From the NCBI GenBank assembly GCA_901538445.1, contig LR594585.1:1701369-1765368 (forward strand): a stretch of DNA of 64,000 nucleotides, given 5' to 3'. The notes under the pieces are model-generated. The model ran no database searches. It was not told where the DNA came from and worked only from the letters and a program-made list of their open reading frames with translations. The stretch's first letter is position 1. Each line of letters opens with the position of its first letter. This document shows, one piece after another, positions 8,303-16,820 of this stretch. Made by a program: the position numbers and the translations under genes. This DNA comes from Gemmataceae bacterium (GTDB lineage Bacteria; Planctomycetota; Planctomycetia; Gemmatales; Gemmataceae).

Positions 8303-9907
8303 ATGGGTAACCTGGTCTGGTGGGAACTCGTGCGGCTCGCCCGCCGCGGCCACGCCGCCCGCGCCCGGGTGCTGCTCCTCTACACGATGCTCCTCGGCGT
8401 CGTGGTGTTCGTTTCCGCGAAGTACGCCGGGAACCCGCTCTCGCTTGTCCTCGAAACCGCCGACCCGCTCCCGCCCGCTGAGATCGGCCGGTTCGCGCAC
8501 CAACTCGCGTTCGCGCTGCTCGAAGCGCAGCTCGTCCTCGTCGCGGTCGCCACGCCGGCCTACGCGGTCGCGGCGGTCTCCGAAGAGAAGGACCGCGGCA
8601 CGCTCCAGTTGCTGCTCACCACCGAAGTGACGGACCGCGAGATCGTCTGGGCGAAGGCGGTCGCCCGCGTCGCGTTCATGCTCGGGACGCTCGCCGCCGG
8701 CCTGCCCCTTCTGATGCTCACGCTCCTGCTCGGCGTGGACCCGGGGCTCGTTGCGACGGGGTACGCGCTGGCGGTCGGCACGACCGTGCTCTGCGGCGCG
8801 ATCGGCGTCCACGCCGCGTGCCACGCCCCCGACGGCCGCGCCGCGCTGATCCGCGCCTACGTCCAGTCGGCGGTCCTCGTCGGGGGAGTGTTCCTGCCGC
8901 CGCTCGTGCTGCTCAGCCCGTTCGCGATGCTCTTCTACCGGCTGGAACTCGACTCCGAGGCGCTCCGCACCGTTGCTGCGGTCGGCTACCCGGTCGCGCA
9001 GGTGCTCGTGGGGTGCGTGCTGGTCCGCGACGCGGGGCGGGTGCTGCGCCGCGGGGGCGCGACGGCCGGGCCGCCGCCGCCGACCGCGTTCCCCGAGCCG
9101 CCGCGGGGCCGGCCCGAGCCGGTGGTGATCGACCTCGCGGACCTGCCGCCCGAGCGCGGCGAGATCGGCCCCGGCGACCCGGTTCTGTGGAAGGAGCGGA
9201 CCGACCAACCGCAGCCGCTGCCGTGGGTGCGGCCGCTGCGGACACTCGCGGCGCTACTTGCGGCGGCGCTGTTCGTTTCCGGTGGCTGGTCGCTGCTGGA
9301 GCGCACTATGCGGGCGCTCGACCCGAGCGAGGCGATGCGGAGGGTCCAGTCGCCGGCCGGTTCCCGCGACCCGGCCGGGCCGCTGCTGGTCGCGGCCGGC
9401 GCGATCGCGGGCTGGCTGTACTTGCTCCCGCTGGCGGTGGGGGTGACCGGGTGCGTGGCCGGGGAGCGGTTCCGCGGGACGCTCGACGCCCTGCTCGCGA
9501 CGCCGCTCGACCGCCGCGGCATGCTGGGCGCGAAGGTGCGGGTACGGGTCGAGCAGCGGCTCGGGTTCGCGGTGTGGGCGGCCGCGGGGCTCGGGGCCGG
9601 GTTCGGGGCCGAGGGCGGGCCGGCGCTGGGGCTGGCGGTCGTCGCGGCGGTCGTTGCGGGTGCGGGGCTGGTCGCCGCGCTGGGGGCGTGGCTCACGGTC
9701 CGGTGCGCCACGCCGGTCGCGGCGTTCCGGCTGTGCCTGCCGGCGCTCGTGGCCGTCGGCGCGATCCCGGTGCTCGCGTGGTACTTCACCGACTGGGAGA
9801 GCCCCGGCCGCGCCACCGCGGTGCTGGGGTGGTGCGTGTGCGGGTCACTGGTCGCGGCCGGCGCGTGCGCGTGGCGCGCGGGCGTCGAGATGGGAAGGGG
9901 GGCGTGA
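8303..9907 (+). CDS. ABC-2 type transporter permease
   Basis: A 534-aa integral membrane protein resembling ABC-2 family permeases. Hydrophobic segments occur near residues 23-40, 75-95, 125-160, 190-215, 310-330, 370-390, 430-470 and 480-520. The region AVAAVSEEKDRGTLQLLLTT near residue 90 is the typical ABC-2 block after the second helix, and it recurs in a second half (VAGERFRGTLDALLATPL, near residue 390). The protein thus looks like two fused ABC-2 halves. A cytosolic linker rich in Pro and Asp joins them. No ATPase gene is present next to it, so its nucleotide-binding partner is elsewhere. Substrate unknown. The ATG at 8303 follows GGCGGTGCA, a weak ribosome site. Confidence 0.8.
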   Translation: MGNLVWWELVRLARRGHAARARVLLLYTMLLGVVVFVSAKYAGNPLSLVLETADPLPPAEIGRFAHQLAFALLEAQLVLVAVATPAYAVAAVSEEKDRGTLQLLLTTEVTDREIVWAKAVARVAFMLGTLAAGLPLLMLTLLLGVDPGLVATGYALAVGTTVLCGAIGVHAACHAPDGRAALIRAYVQSAVLVGGVFLPPLVLLSPFAMLFYRLELDSEALRTVAAVGYPVAQVLVGCVLVRDAGRVLRRGGATAGPPPPTAFPEPPRGRPEPVVIDLADLPPERGEIGPGDPVLWKERTDQPQPLPWVRPLRTLAALLAAALFVSGGWSLLERTMRALDPSEAMRRVQSPAGSRDPAGPLLVAAGAIAGWLYLLPLAVGVTGCVAGERFRGTLDALLATPLDRRGMLGAKVRVRVEQRLGFAVWAAAGLGAGFGAEGGPALGLAVVAAVVAGAGLVAALGAWLTVRCATPVAAFRLCLPALVAVGAIPVLAWYFTDWESPGRATAVLGWCVCGSLVAAGACAWRAGVEMGRGA

Positions 9908-9969
9908 GGCGAGCCGTGTGTGTCAACGCACGGGTGACGCTCGACCCGTGCGTTGACACACGGCTCGCC
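9908..9969. terminator. Long hairpin between convergent permease and epimerase genes
   Basis: The arms 9908-9935 and 9944-9969 are fully complementary except for a 2-nt bulge, around an 8-nt loop. There is no T-tract. It begins right after the permease stop and ends 19 bases before the stop of the convergent epimerase gene. It is one of at least nine such stems at gene 3' ends in this window. Confidence 0.65.
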
Positions 9970-9988
9970 CCAGAACCTCAGAGCCGCG

Positions 9989-10483
9989 TCAGTCCATCTT
10001 GTACGGGCTGTCGGCGTGGGCCTCGTGGCGGATCTCGTCCACCGGGTACTGCTTGAGCCACCCGGCGTAGAGGCGGTTCGCGGCGTTGAACACCCAGCCG
10101 TCCTTGTCGCCGACGTTCTTGTACCCGTGGACGACGCCCGCCGGCACGACCAGCGCGTACGGCGCGTCCTCGCCCACGTCGCGGACCTCCTTGGCCCCGA
10201 ACGTGGGCGACTTGGGCCGCGCGTCCCACAGGTACACGCGGAACGTCGACGGGCCGGTGAAGCAGAAGTAGTCGGCCTGGTCGACGTGCTCGTGCGGCCC
10301 GCGGGCGACCCCCGGCCTCGTCTGCGAGACGTAGGCCATCGCCGGGTGGAAGGCCGGGTCGAGGAGGTCGTTGCGGAACAACTCGACGAGCCACCCGCGG
10401 CTGTCGTGGAAGAACTTCAGCGGGACCCAGAGGGCGTCGTGGATCGGCCCGCGCTCGGCGTACTTCGGTAACGCGACGTTCAT
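9989..10483 (-). CDS. dTDP-4-dehydrorhamnose 3,5-epimerase-like protein
   Basis: A 164-aa cupin-fold protein related to RfbC/RmlC, the enzyme that epimerises dTDP-4-keto-6-deoxyglucose in rhamnose synthesis. Recognisable parts are KFFHDSRGWLVELFRND (residues about 23-39), the sugar-nucleotide block SQTRPGVARGPHEHVDQADYF, and VVPAGVVHGYKNVGDKD. The histidine of GPHEH aligns with the usual catalytic base region of the family. It is slightly shorter than RfbC (about 180 aa), and no other rml genes are nearby, so the substrate may be a different nucleotide sugar. Translation is probably coupled to a 7-codon ORF whose stop overlaps this ATG. Confidence 0.83.
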   Translation of the reverse strand: MNVALPKYAERGPIHDALWVPLKFFHDSRGWLVELFRNDLLDPAFHPAMAYVSQTRPGVARGPHEHVDQADYFCFTGPSTFRVYLWDARPKSPTFGAKEVRDVGEDAPYALVVPAGVVHGYKNVGDKDGWVFNAANRLYAGWLKQYPVDEIRHEAHADSPYKMD

Positions 10484-10503
10484 TGCGTGTCACTTCCGTT
10501 CAT
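10480..10503 (-). CDS. Seven-codon leader ORF coupled to the epimerase start
   Basis: Reading from ATG at 10503 gives MNGSDTQ and a TGA whose first two bases are the last two of the epimerase ATG, an ATGA overlap. AGGGGG lies about 9 bases upstream of this ATG, a better ribosome site than the GGAAG before the epimerase. The ORF was created by a 20-base-spaced direct repeat (10477-10491 and 10497-10511). The geometry suggests translational coupling. Whether it is translated is unproven. Confidence 0.35.
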   Translation of the reverse strand: MNGSDTQ

Positions 10504-10631
10504 TGCGTGTCGCCCCCTGCGGAAGCAGGCCAGAAGAGAACAGTATCCGCAGACGACGCGCGTGGACACCGCGACCGGTTCCCGCCGCCCGGGAACCGGG
10601 CCGCCGCGCCCGAAGGGGGACCACGTGCCGG

Positions 10632-11417
10632 TCACTCCAGGTCCCACAACTCGTCGGTGGCGCCGAGGTCGTAGAGGTTCTCCTGGTCCCGCAGCGCGAC
10701 GATCGCGGCGCTGTCGGCGGCCGGCGGCGGGTTCCGCGTGCGGTCGGTGCGGGACTCGGCGTGCCCGTCAACGAACACCACGTTCGCGATCCCGCCGAAC
10801 AGCCGGTGGTGGACCGACGGGTACTGGCGGCCCGGCGGCTCCGACCCGCCCACCTCGACCAGTCCCGGCCCGCCCGTCAGCGGCGAACTGGTGCTCGTGC
10901 CCGCGGCCGTGACGAAGCACACCGTCTGGCTCGTGCTCCTCACGTGGTCGAGCCGCACCCGGTCCCACACCTCAGTGCCGCCGACGGTCCGGTACGGGGC
11001 GAGGTAGCGGAAGTTGTACCCGTACCCGCCGGTGTTGCCGTCGTAGGTGAGGTACACCACCCCGGGCGACTTCGCCGGGTTCCGCAGCGCGCCCTGGTTG
11101 TTCTCGAGGAACGGCATGAGGTGCCCCTGCCGGTGGTCCACGACGTTGTCGGCCGCGTCGCACAGCCCGAACCACCACCGGTTCACGCCGCCCTCGCGGG
11201 TGCGGACCGGGGGCAGCACGCCGCCGTTCGCCGAGGCGTAGTTCTGGACGGCGAGGCCGAGTTGCTTGAGGTTGTTGAGGTCCGCGGTCCGCGACGCGGC
11301 GGCCCGCACCTTCTGAACGGCCGGGAGGAGTAGCCCGATCAGGATCGCAATGATGGCGATCACCACCAGGAGTTCGATGAGCGTGAAGCCGCGGGGCGGG
11401 CGGGCGGGTCGGCGCAC
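10632..11417 (-). CDS. DUF1559 prepilin-like secreted protein
   Basis: A 261-aa protein of the large planctomycete DUF1559 family. It begins with a type IV pilin-like leader, [20 protein letters not shown], so it should be processed by a prepilin peptidase and assembled by a type II secretion or pseudopilus-like machine. The family C-terminal motif is visible as [20 protein letters not shown] chose the GTG at 11417 ([17 protein letters not shown]). The longer reading from 11504 uses an ATG and 24 codons that lie inside a perfect hairpin repeat and is almost certainly spurious. At 261 aa it is a little short for the family. It lies downstream of, and in the same direction as, the NADH dehydrogenase gene, but a hairpin separates them. 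Confidence 0.85.
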   Translation of the reverse strand: MRRPARPPRGFTLIELLVVIAIIAILIGLLLPAVQKVRAAASRTADLNNLKQLGLAVQNYASANGGVLPPVRTREGGVNRWWFGLCDAADNVVDHRQGHLMPFLENNQGALRNPAKSPGVVYLTYDGNTGGYGYNFRYLAPYRTVGGTEVWDRVRLDHVRSTSQTVCFVTAAGTSTSSPLTGGPGLVEVGGSEPPGRQYPSVHHRLFGGIANVVFVDGHAESRTDRTRNPPPAADSAAIVALRDQENLYDLGATDELWDLE

Positions 11418-11444
11418 GGTTCGGCCCTCGGGGGCTCGCGGTTC

Positions 11445-11503
11445 TGGCGGCACGGGCCTGTGGCCTGTGTTCGCGCTCCACAGGCCACAGGCCCGTGCCA
11501 CCA
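11445..11503 (-). terminator. Perfect 21-bp hairpin downstream of the NADH dehydrogenase gene
   Basis: Arms 11449-11469 and 11479-11499 are perfect reverse complements with a 9-nt loop (TTCGCGCTC), extending 4 bases further with one mismatch. There is no T-tract. It lies 45 bases past the dehydrogenase stop at 11548 and just upstream of the DUF1559 gene. It probably ends the dehydrogenase transcript. Confidence 0.6.
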
Positions 11504-11547
11504 ACCCGGTACTCGATCTTACCCCGCGGCGGGGCGGCGGGCGCGGG

Positions 11548-12858
11548 CTAACTCCGGGCGTCGGCCGACCGCTCGCCGGTGATGAGCCGGGCGGCGCGGT
11601 TCCGGGTCACGTAGTTCCAGAACCACTGGAACAGCACCAGGACGCGGTTCTCGAACCGGGTCAGGTACAGGATGTGGATGAACAGCCACGCGAGCCACGC
11701 CGGGAACCCGCTGAACCGGAACCCGGCGCTCTCGGCGACCGCCTTGGCCCGGCCGATGGTGGCCATCGCCCCCTTGTCGCGGTAGTGGAACGCGCCGCCC
11801 GGCGACTCGCCCTTCACCCGCCGCACGATCGCCGCGGCGACGTACTCGCCCTGCTGCATCGCGACCGGCGCGAGCCCCGGCAGCGGCTTCCCGTCGGCCC
11901 CCTTGAACTGCGCCAGGTCGCCGACCACGAACACGTTCGGGTGCGCCCCGACGGAGCAGTCCGGGTTCACCGGCACCCGGCCCCCGCGGTCGGTCTCGAC
12001 GCCCGCGGCCGCGGCCAGCACCTTCCCGAGCGGGCTCCCCTTCACGCCCGCGCCCCACACCACCGTGGCCGCCTCGATCCGGTACGGCTCGGCCGTGCCG
12101 CCGTCGGGCTTCACGGTCACCGAGTCGGCGGTGATCGCGGTGACGTGGCAGTCGAGCTTCACCTCGATGCCCAGGTCGTGGAGCGACCTGAGCGCCTTCG
12201 CGCTGAGCGACTCGTGGAACCCGCCGAGGACGCGGTTCTGGCCCTCGACGATGATCACCTTGCACGCCGCCGGGTCGAACGCGCGGAAGTCGTACCGCAT
12301 CGTGTGCAGCGCCAGTTCGCGGATCGCGCCGGCCATCTCGACGCCGGTCGGCCCGCCCCCGACGACCACGAACGTGAGCTGCCTCGCCCGCTCGGCCGGG
12401 TCGGTGGTCCGCTCGGCCCGCTCGAACGCCGAGAGCACCCGGCGGCGGATCTCGGTCGCGTCCTCGATGGTCTTGAGCCCCGGGGCGAGCTCCTCCCACT
12501 CGTGGCGGCCGAAGTAGTGGTGCGTCGAGCCGGTCGCGACGACGAGCGAGTCGAACGGGACCGCGGTGCCGTCCTTGAGGTGAACCGTTTTCGCCGCGAG
12601 GTCGAACCCGCCGACCTCGCCGAGCAAGACGTGGGTGTTCCGCTGGCGGCGGAGGACGCTGCGGAGCGGGGCGGCGATGTTGGCCGGGGAGAGGCCGCCG
12701 GTGGCGACCTGGTAGAGGAGCGGCTGGAACAGGTGGAAGTTCCGGCGGTCGATGACGGTGACATCGACCGGCTGCTTGTCGAGCCCCAGCGCGGCGAGGA
12801 GCCCGCCGAACCCGCCGCCGACGATCACGACCCGGTGCCGCTGCCCGCCGTCTGCCAT
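11548..12858 (-). CDS. ndh: Type II NADH dehydrogenase (NDH-2)
   Basis: A 436-aa membrane-associated flavoprotein that passes electrons from NADH to quinone without pumping protons. The FAD-binding Rossmann motif [17 protein letters not shown] is at residues 10-26, and the NADH-binding motif [17 protein letters not shown] near 165. The FAD-contacting FVVGDLAQF is near 300, and [13 protein letters not shown] near 325 is typical of the family. The C-terminal hydrophobic, aromatic-rich stretch ([20 protein letters not shown]) is the usual membrane anchor. The ATG at 12858 sits behind GAGGGCGGCGCG and gives the usual N-terminus; a longer frame to 12984 runs through the promoter. A TACACT -10-like box lies 35 bases upstream. 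Transcribed alone. Confidence 0.93.
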   Translation of the reverse strand: MADGGQRHRVVIVGGGFGGLLAALGLDKQPVDVTVIDRRNFHLFQPLLYQVATGGLSPANIAAPLRSVLRRQRNTHVLLGEVGGFDLAAKTVHLKDGTAVPFDSLVVATGSTHHYFGRHEWEELAPGLKTIEDATEIRRRVLSAFERAERTTDPAERARQLTFVVVGGGPTGVEMAGAIRELALHTMRYDFRAFDPAACKVIIVEGQNRVLGGFHESLSAKALRSLHDLGIEVKLDCHVTAITADSVTVKPDGGTAEPYRIEAATVVWGAGVKGSPLGKVLAAAAGVETDRGGRVPVNPDCSVGAHPNVFVVGDLAQFKGADGKPLPGLAPVAMQQGEYVAAAIVRRVKGESPGGAFHYRDKGAMATIGRAKAVAESAGFRFSGFPAWLAWLFIHILYLTRFENRVLVLFQWFWNYVTRNRAARLITGERSADARS

Positions 12859-12893
12859 CGCGCCGCCCTCGCGTGGGGTGAAAGTGCGGGGGT

Positions 12894-12899
12894 AGTGTA
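12894..12899 (-). promoter_or_regulatory. -10-like TACACT upstream of ndh
   Basis: TACACT on the minus strand, 35 bases before the ndh ATG, would give a leader of about 30 nt that includes the GAGGG ribosome site. No convincing -35 was found, so the call rests on the -10 box and position. Confidence 0.35.
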
Positions 12900-13030
12900 T
12901 GTGCGGGCGGGTCCGTGATTCGGTGTTGTACCGGATCGCGTGGATCCGTTGCTCCTGGAGGTGCCTGTGAGGAGGTGCCCGCACCGGACGGCAGCGGTGG
13001 CGACCAACGGGGGGGATTGGGAGGGGGTGT

Positions 13031-13250
13031 GGTGGGAAATGGTTCTGAGCGAAGTGGGGGGTGGGGTGTCCAGAACCAACGAAAACTCTCCAGAACCAGC
13101 CAAAACTCTCCAGAAAGACGCGAAACTCTCCAGAACCAAGCCCAACTCTCCAGAACCAAACCGCCCCTCGCCAGAGGAATGGTGCCCTTCAACCCCAAAC
13201 CCAGCGTACCGCTTGGCGCGGCGCGATACCATGTCCGATGTTTGCCCCGG
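13031..13250 (+). repeat. Dispersed ~220-bp element with five 20-bp units (copy 1)
   Basis: Bases 13061-13160 hold five units with an exact 20-base period; each carries a form of AACTCTCCAGAACCA (cores at 13084, 13104, 13124 and 13144, and a shorter first unit near 13069). They are flanked by GGTGGGAAATGGTTCTG (13031-13047) and by a conserved tail that runs through CCGCCCCTCGCCAG to GGCGCGGCGCGATACCATG. The whole block has a homologous copy at 40771-40991 in the opposite orientation. It lies in the 439-base gap between the sigma-factor stop (13298) and the ndh ATG (12858); the rest of that gap shows only the ndh promoter region. No protein is evident. Confidence 0.75.
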
Positions 13251-13297
13251 CCCGCACCGGCCCGCACCGGCCCGCAACGGATCGGCGGGACTCGGTG

Positions 13298-13897
13298 TCA
13301 GTCCCCGGGGACGCCGCCGACGGCCCGGCGGAGCCGCTGGCACGCCGACGCCCACCGGCGGCGGATGGTCCGCTCGTCCACCCCGAACAGTTCGGCGATC
13401 TTGTCCTGCGTCCACCCGTGGTAGAACACCAGCCCGACCACCTCGCGCTCCTCGACCGGCAGGAGTTCGACGGCCTCGTGGAACCGCACCCACCGGTCCG
13501 ACTCGGGGCCGGCGTCGTCGGGCGCGGCGGGCTCGGCCGGCGACATCGCGCTGGAGTCGGACGGGTCGAGCGGCACGGTGTGGCGGTTGCGGTAGCTCCG
13601 GGCAAGGTCGAGCAGTTCGCGGCGGATGTGGACGGCGGCGAGGTTGAAGAAGTCGCGGGTGGACGTGGGCCGGAGGGTCAGCAGCGTGCGGAGCAGCCGC
13701 ATCAGGCTGTTCTGGAGGACGTCCTCGACCTCGACCACGCTGCGGACGTTCGGGAACGAGCGGGCCATCCGCCGGGCGAGCTTCTCGAGCCGCACGCCGG
13801 ACTTGCGGAGCAGGTCGTCGGCGGCCCCCTTGTCCCCGGCCCGCCACCGGTCGAGGCAGTTCTGAAGGACGACCGTGTCGAGGTCTGGATCGGGCAT
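13298..13897 (-). CDS. ECF-type RNA polymerase sigma factor
   Basis: A 199-aa sigma-70 family protein of ECF size, with regions 2 and 4 only. Region 2 is seen around SVVEVEDVLQNSLMRLLRTL (residues about 52-71). Region 4 has a helix-turn-helix in REVVGLVFYHGWTQDKIAEL, then FGVDERTIRRRWASACQRL (residues about 150-190). The linker is acidic and Ser/Pro rich. It should direct polymerase to a small set of promoters, which cannot be named. No anti-sigma factor gene is adjacent, as is common in planctomycetes, where ECF factors may be controlled by kinases or other partners. A promoter (TTGCAC, 16 bases, TAAGAT) precedes the gene. It is divergent from the J-domain-like gene. Confidence 0.9.
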   Translation of the reverse strand: MPDPDLDTVVLQNCLDRWRAGDKGAADDLLRKSGVRLEKLARRMARSFPNVRSVVEVEDVLQNSLMRLLRTLLTLRPTSTRDFFNLAAVHIRRELLDLARSYRNRHTVPLDPSDSSAMSPAEPAAPDDAGPESDRWVRFHEAVELLPVEEREVVGLVFYHGWTQDKIAELFGVDERTIRRRWASACQRLRRAVGGVPGD

Positions 13898-13949
13898 CGG
13901 CCGGGTGTCCTGGGCCGGGCGGGGCGGTTCGGGGCGAGTCCCTGTCGTA

Positions 13950-13977
13950 ATCTTAACTCAATCCCGCCGCCGTGCAA
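13950..13977 (-). promoter_or_regulatory. Sigma70-like promoter of the ECF sigma gene
   Basis: On the minus strand, TTGCAC (13977-13972) and TAAGAT (13955-13950) are 16 bases apart in an AT-richer patch. The leader to the ATG at 13897 would be about 45 nt. Confidence 0.5.
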
Positions 13978-14011
13978 TCGCGGCGCGGGGCCGGCCGGCG
14001 TGGGGGCAACG

Positions 14012-14974
14012 GTGGATGTCGCGCTCCTGCGGTCGTGGCTCGCGCTGCCCCCCGGCCCGTGGCCGCCGGACCACTACGCGCTCCTGGGCCTGGACCGCGA
14101 CGCGACCGACCCCGCCGCGATCGAGGCCGTCGTCCTCGCGAAAATGGACCACCTCCGTTCGCACCAGCTCCGTCACCCGGATCTCGTGACGGAGGGAATG
14201 AACCGGCTCGCGCAGGCGCTCGTGTGCCTCACCGACCCCGCGGCCCGAGCGACCTACGATGCGGGCCTCGGCCCGTCGCCGCCCCGGCCCCCGCAACCCC
14301 TGGAGGTGCCGTTCGTGCCGGGGCTCGGGCCGCCGGAACCGGGGCCGCCCGCCGACACCCTGCCGGTGCGGCCCGCATACGTTCTGGTGCCCGACGAGCG
14401 GCCCGCTTATGTGGTGGTGCCGGACGATCCCCCGGCGGCACCGGAGCCCGAACCGCTTCCGCTCCCGAGGGCCGCGCGGCGGCCGCGGACCCGGCGCGAG
14501 CTGTTCGCCCGGCTGGCGCTGCTGCGCCGGGTGCGGGCCGCGTGGCACACGTTGCGGCCGGTGCTGGCCGACCCGGGCGAGCCGCTGAACCGGCCGGCCG
14601 CGGTGCTCGCGCTCCTCGAAGCGGTCGCGGACCTTCAACCGCTCCTGCGGCGTTACGGTGACGACCTCCCCGAGGGGGCGGGTGCCCTTGTGTCGGTGCT
14701 GGTGCGGCAGCGGTTCGTGCTGCCCACGTTCCGTACACTGTTGCCCGATCAGCGGCGGGCGCTGTCGCTCGACTGGTCGCGCGGGGAGTTGTTCCTGCGG
14801 GGGGAACACGACCGGTTGCGCGAGTTGGTGCGGGCCGGGCGGCCGCTGCGGGGCCGCGACCGCCGGGGCGCAAGACTGGTCCGGTGGGCCGTTCGGACGC
14901 CGGAACTGGTGCCGGTCGTGTTAGCGGTGGCTTGGGTCGTCGTCGCACTCCTGCGTGCCCGCGGCGGGCAGTGA
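14012..14974 (+). CDS. J-domain-like membrane-anchored protein
   Basis: A 320-aa protein. Residues about 15-75 resemble a divergent J domain: DHYALLGLDRDATDPAAIEA, then LVTEGMNRLAQALVCLTDPAARATYDAGLG. The HPD tripeptide needed to stimulate Hsp70 ATPase is replaced by HPDL within HQLRHPDLVTEG, so HPD is in fact present, though shifted. A Pro-rich linker with two copies of RPAYV.VPD follows, then a basic helical region, and one C-terminal membrane helix (LVPVVLAVAWVVVALLRA). The start is a GTG at 14012 or 14000; I prefer 14012 because GGGGGCAAC lies just upstream. The role could be a membrane-tethered co-chaperone, but that is inference. It is divergent from the sigma gene, with the HU gene 100 bases downstream. 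Confidence 0.7.
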   Translation: MDVALLRSWLALPPGPWPPDHYALLGLDRDATDPAAIEAVVLAKMDHLRSHQLRHPDLVTEGMNRLAQALVCLTDPAARATYDAGLGPSPPRPPQPLEVPFVPGLGPPEPGPPADTLPVRPAYVLVPDERPAYVVVPDDPPAAPEPEPLPLPRAARRPRTRRELFARLALLRRVRAAWHTLRPVLADPGEPLNRPAAVLALLEAVADLQPLLRRYGDDLPEGAGALVSVLVRQRFVLPTFRTLLPDQRRALSLDWSRGELFLRGEHDRLRELVRAGRPLRGRDRRGARLVRWAVRTPELVPVVLAVAWVVVALLRARGGQ

Positions 14975-14988
14975 AGGTTCTTATTTAC

Positions 14989-15017
14989 TTGACATGAATC
15001 CATGCCCTATCTAGACT
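14989..15017 (+). promoter_or_regulatory. Sigma70-like promoter of the HU gene
   Basis: TTGACA (14989-14994) and TAGACT (15012-15017) are exactly 17 bases apart, in a local AT-rich patch unusual for this genome. This is the best promoter match in the window. The leader to the GTG at 15074 is about 50 nt and includes GAGGGA as ribosome site. Confidence 0.75.
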
Positions 15018-15073
15018 TAGGCCAGAAACCGTAACGACTACTCCGGGCCAACTCCGTTCGAGGGACCACTCTC

Positions 15074-15592
15074 GTGACCAAGAAAGAGATCGTCCGGGAC
15101 ATCTGCCAGCGTGCCAACGATGAGGAACTCATCGCCAAGGGCAACCTCACGCAGCTCGCCACGAAAGAGATCGTCCAGTGGACGTTCGAGGCGATCATCG
15201 AGACGCTCGTTCGCGAGGGCCGCATCGAGTTGCGGAACTTCGGCGTGTTCGAGGTGAAGCAGCGGAAGCCCCGCAAGGCGCGGAACCCGCGGACCGGCGC
15301 GCGGGTGGACGTCGAGGCCAAGAACGTCGTCACGTTCCAGCCCGGCAAGACGATGGAGGAGAAGGTCCGGAAGTTCGCCAAGCCGATCGAGCCGAAGAAG
15401 AAGACCAAGAAGAAGCCCGCGGCCAAGCCGGCGCACGACGGGAAGGCCGCCCCGTCGCACGACGGCAAGCCGCTGGTGGACCTCAGCGACGCGACGCTGA
15501 TCGCCAAGGCCAAGCCCACGAACGGCCAGGTGATCGCGCACGCCGAACCGGTGGGTGCCGGCGTGGCCGAGGCGTCCGGCGCGGCGACGTGA
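15074..15592 (+). CDS. HU/IHF-family DNA-binding protein with Lys-rich tail
   Basis: A 172-aa nucleoid protein. Residues 1-95 are a standard HU/IHF fold: [11 protein letters not shown], then [17 protein letters not shown], then [19 protein letters not shown], where the RNP tip of the DNA-binding arm is present. Residues about 96-172 add an extension that is first lysine rich ([18 protein letters not shown]), then more neutral. HU is normally about 90 aa, so the tail is the odd part; lysine-rich tails are known on HU-like proteins of some high-GC bacteria and tend to increase DNA compaction. The start is GTG, nine bases after GAGGGA. A strong promoter precedes and a hairpin follows, so it is a single-gene unit and probably well expressed. 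Confidence 0.92.
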   Translation: MTKKEIVRDICQRANDEELIAKGNLTQLATKEIVQWTFEAIIETLVREGRIELRNFGVFEVKQRKPRKARNPRTGARVDVEAKNVVTFQPGKTMEEKVRKFAKPIEPKKKTKKKPAAKPAHDGKAAPSHDGKPLVDLSDATLIAKAKPTNGQVIAHAEPVGAGVAEASGAAT

Positions 15593-15614
15593 CCCGACCC
15601 CGACCCGCAATCTG

Positions 15615-15644
15615 AAGGGCCGCCGGACCGTTCCGGCGGCCCTT
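15615..15644 (+). terminator. Hairpin terminator of the HU gene
   Basis: Perfect 13-bp stem (15615-15627 with 15632-15644), loop CCGT, followed by CGTGTT. It lies 22 bases past the HU stop. The T-tract is weak but the stem is compact and well placed. Confidence 0.65.
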
Positions 15645-15825
15645 CGTGTTGAGTGGGGACCGCCGCCCGACCCCTCCCGCTCCACCTCGCGCATCGGCCC
15701 GGCCGATTGCCGGCCTTGCCGGTTCCGGGCCGCGCGCCCGCACCGCGGCACTCTCCTCGCTACACTAACGAGGTCCGGCGGCGGGCGCTCGCGGCCCGCA
15801 CCTTCCCCCAACAGGAGCCTCGCAC

Positions 15826-16449
<624 letters not shown>

Positions 16450-16477
16450 CCCCCGGAAGGGGTGTGCTTGTGGGTTC

Positions 16478-16553
16478 GGCGAGCGGGGGACGTCAGTCCC
16501 CCGGTGGAGCGCGACAAGCAGTTCAACCGGGGGACTGACGTCCCCCGCTCGCC
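16478..16553. terminator. Perfect 28-bp hairpin after sodA
   Basis: Arms 16478-16505 and 16526-16553 are perfect reverse complements with a 20-nt loop. Each arm itself holds the palindrome GGGGGACGTCAGTCCCCC. No T-tract. It starts 29 bases after the sodA stop. Confidence 0.6.
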
Positions 16554-16623
16554 AGGACTGCCAAAATCTCCAGCGACACCCGCCCCGGCAGGGGTACGCA
16601 GAGATTGAATCTGGGTCATGGGC

Positions 16624-16699
16624 ACCCCCTCGCTGGCGCTCAGGGTTCGCCAAGACGCTGTGCAACGTCTTGGCGAACCCTGAGCGCCAGCGAGGGGGT
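16624..16699. repeat. Perfect 34-bp hairpin of the dispersed family (copy 1)
   Basis: Arms 16624-16657 and 16666-16699 are perfect reverse complements around an 8-nt loop (CTGTGCAA). The 28-nt core of the arm is identical to that at 35125-35152 and differs by one base from that at 51480-51507. It sits between the sodA hairpin and the convergent ABM gene (stop at 16821). The remaining ~120 bases to that stop hold nothing I can name. Confidence 0.7.
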
Positions 16700-16820
16700 G
16701 GCTTCACAACCCCAACCACCCACTGGGAAACACTGCGTCGCCCAGGCCAGCGGCCTGGGTCTCCTTGCGGTCGGGATTCTGTCTTCTGCTCACTACCCAC
16801 TCTCCACTACCCACTGACCA

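Noticed and set aside
10494-10631. Possible small gene upstream of the epimerase
   Set aside because: Only the 7-codon leader is plausible; other frames overlap the repeat and lack start signals.
12859-12984. Longer N-terminus for ndh (42 more residues)
   Set aside because: It translates the -10 box and leader; the usual NDH-2 N-terminus begins right after the ATG at 12858.
13061-13160. 20-bp-period array as a CRISPR array
   Set aside because: The repeated core is about 14 bases with 6-base gaps; no 25-40-base spacers, and no cas genes in the window.
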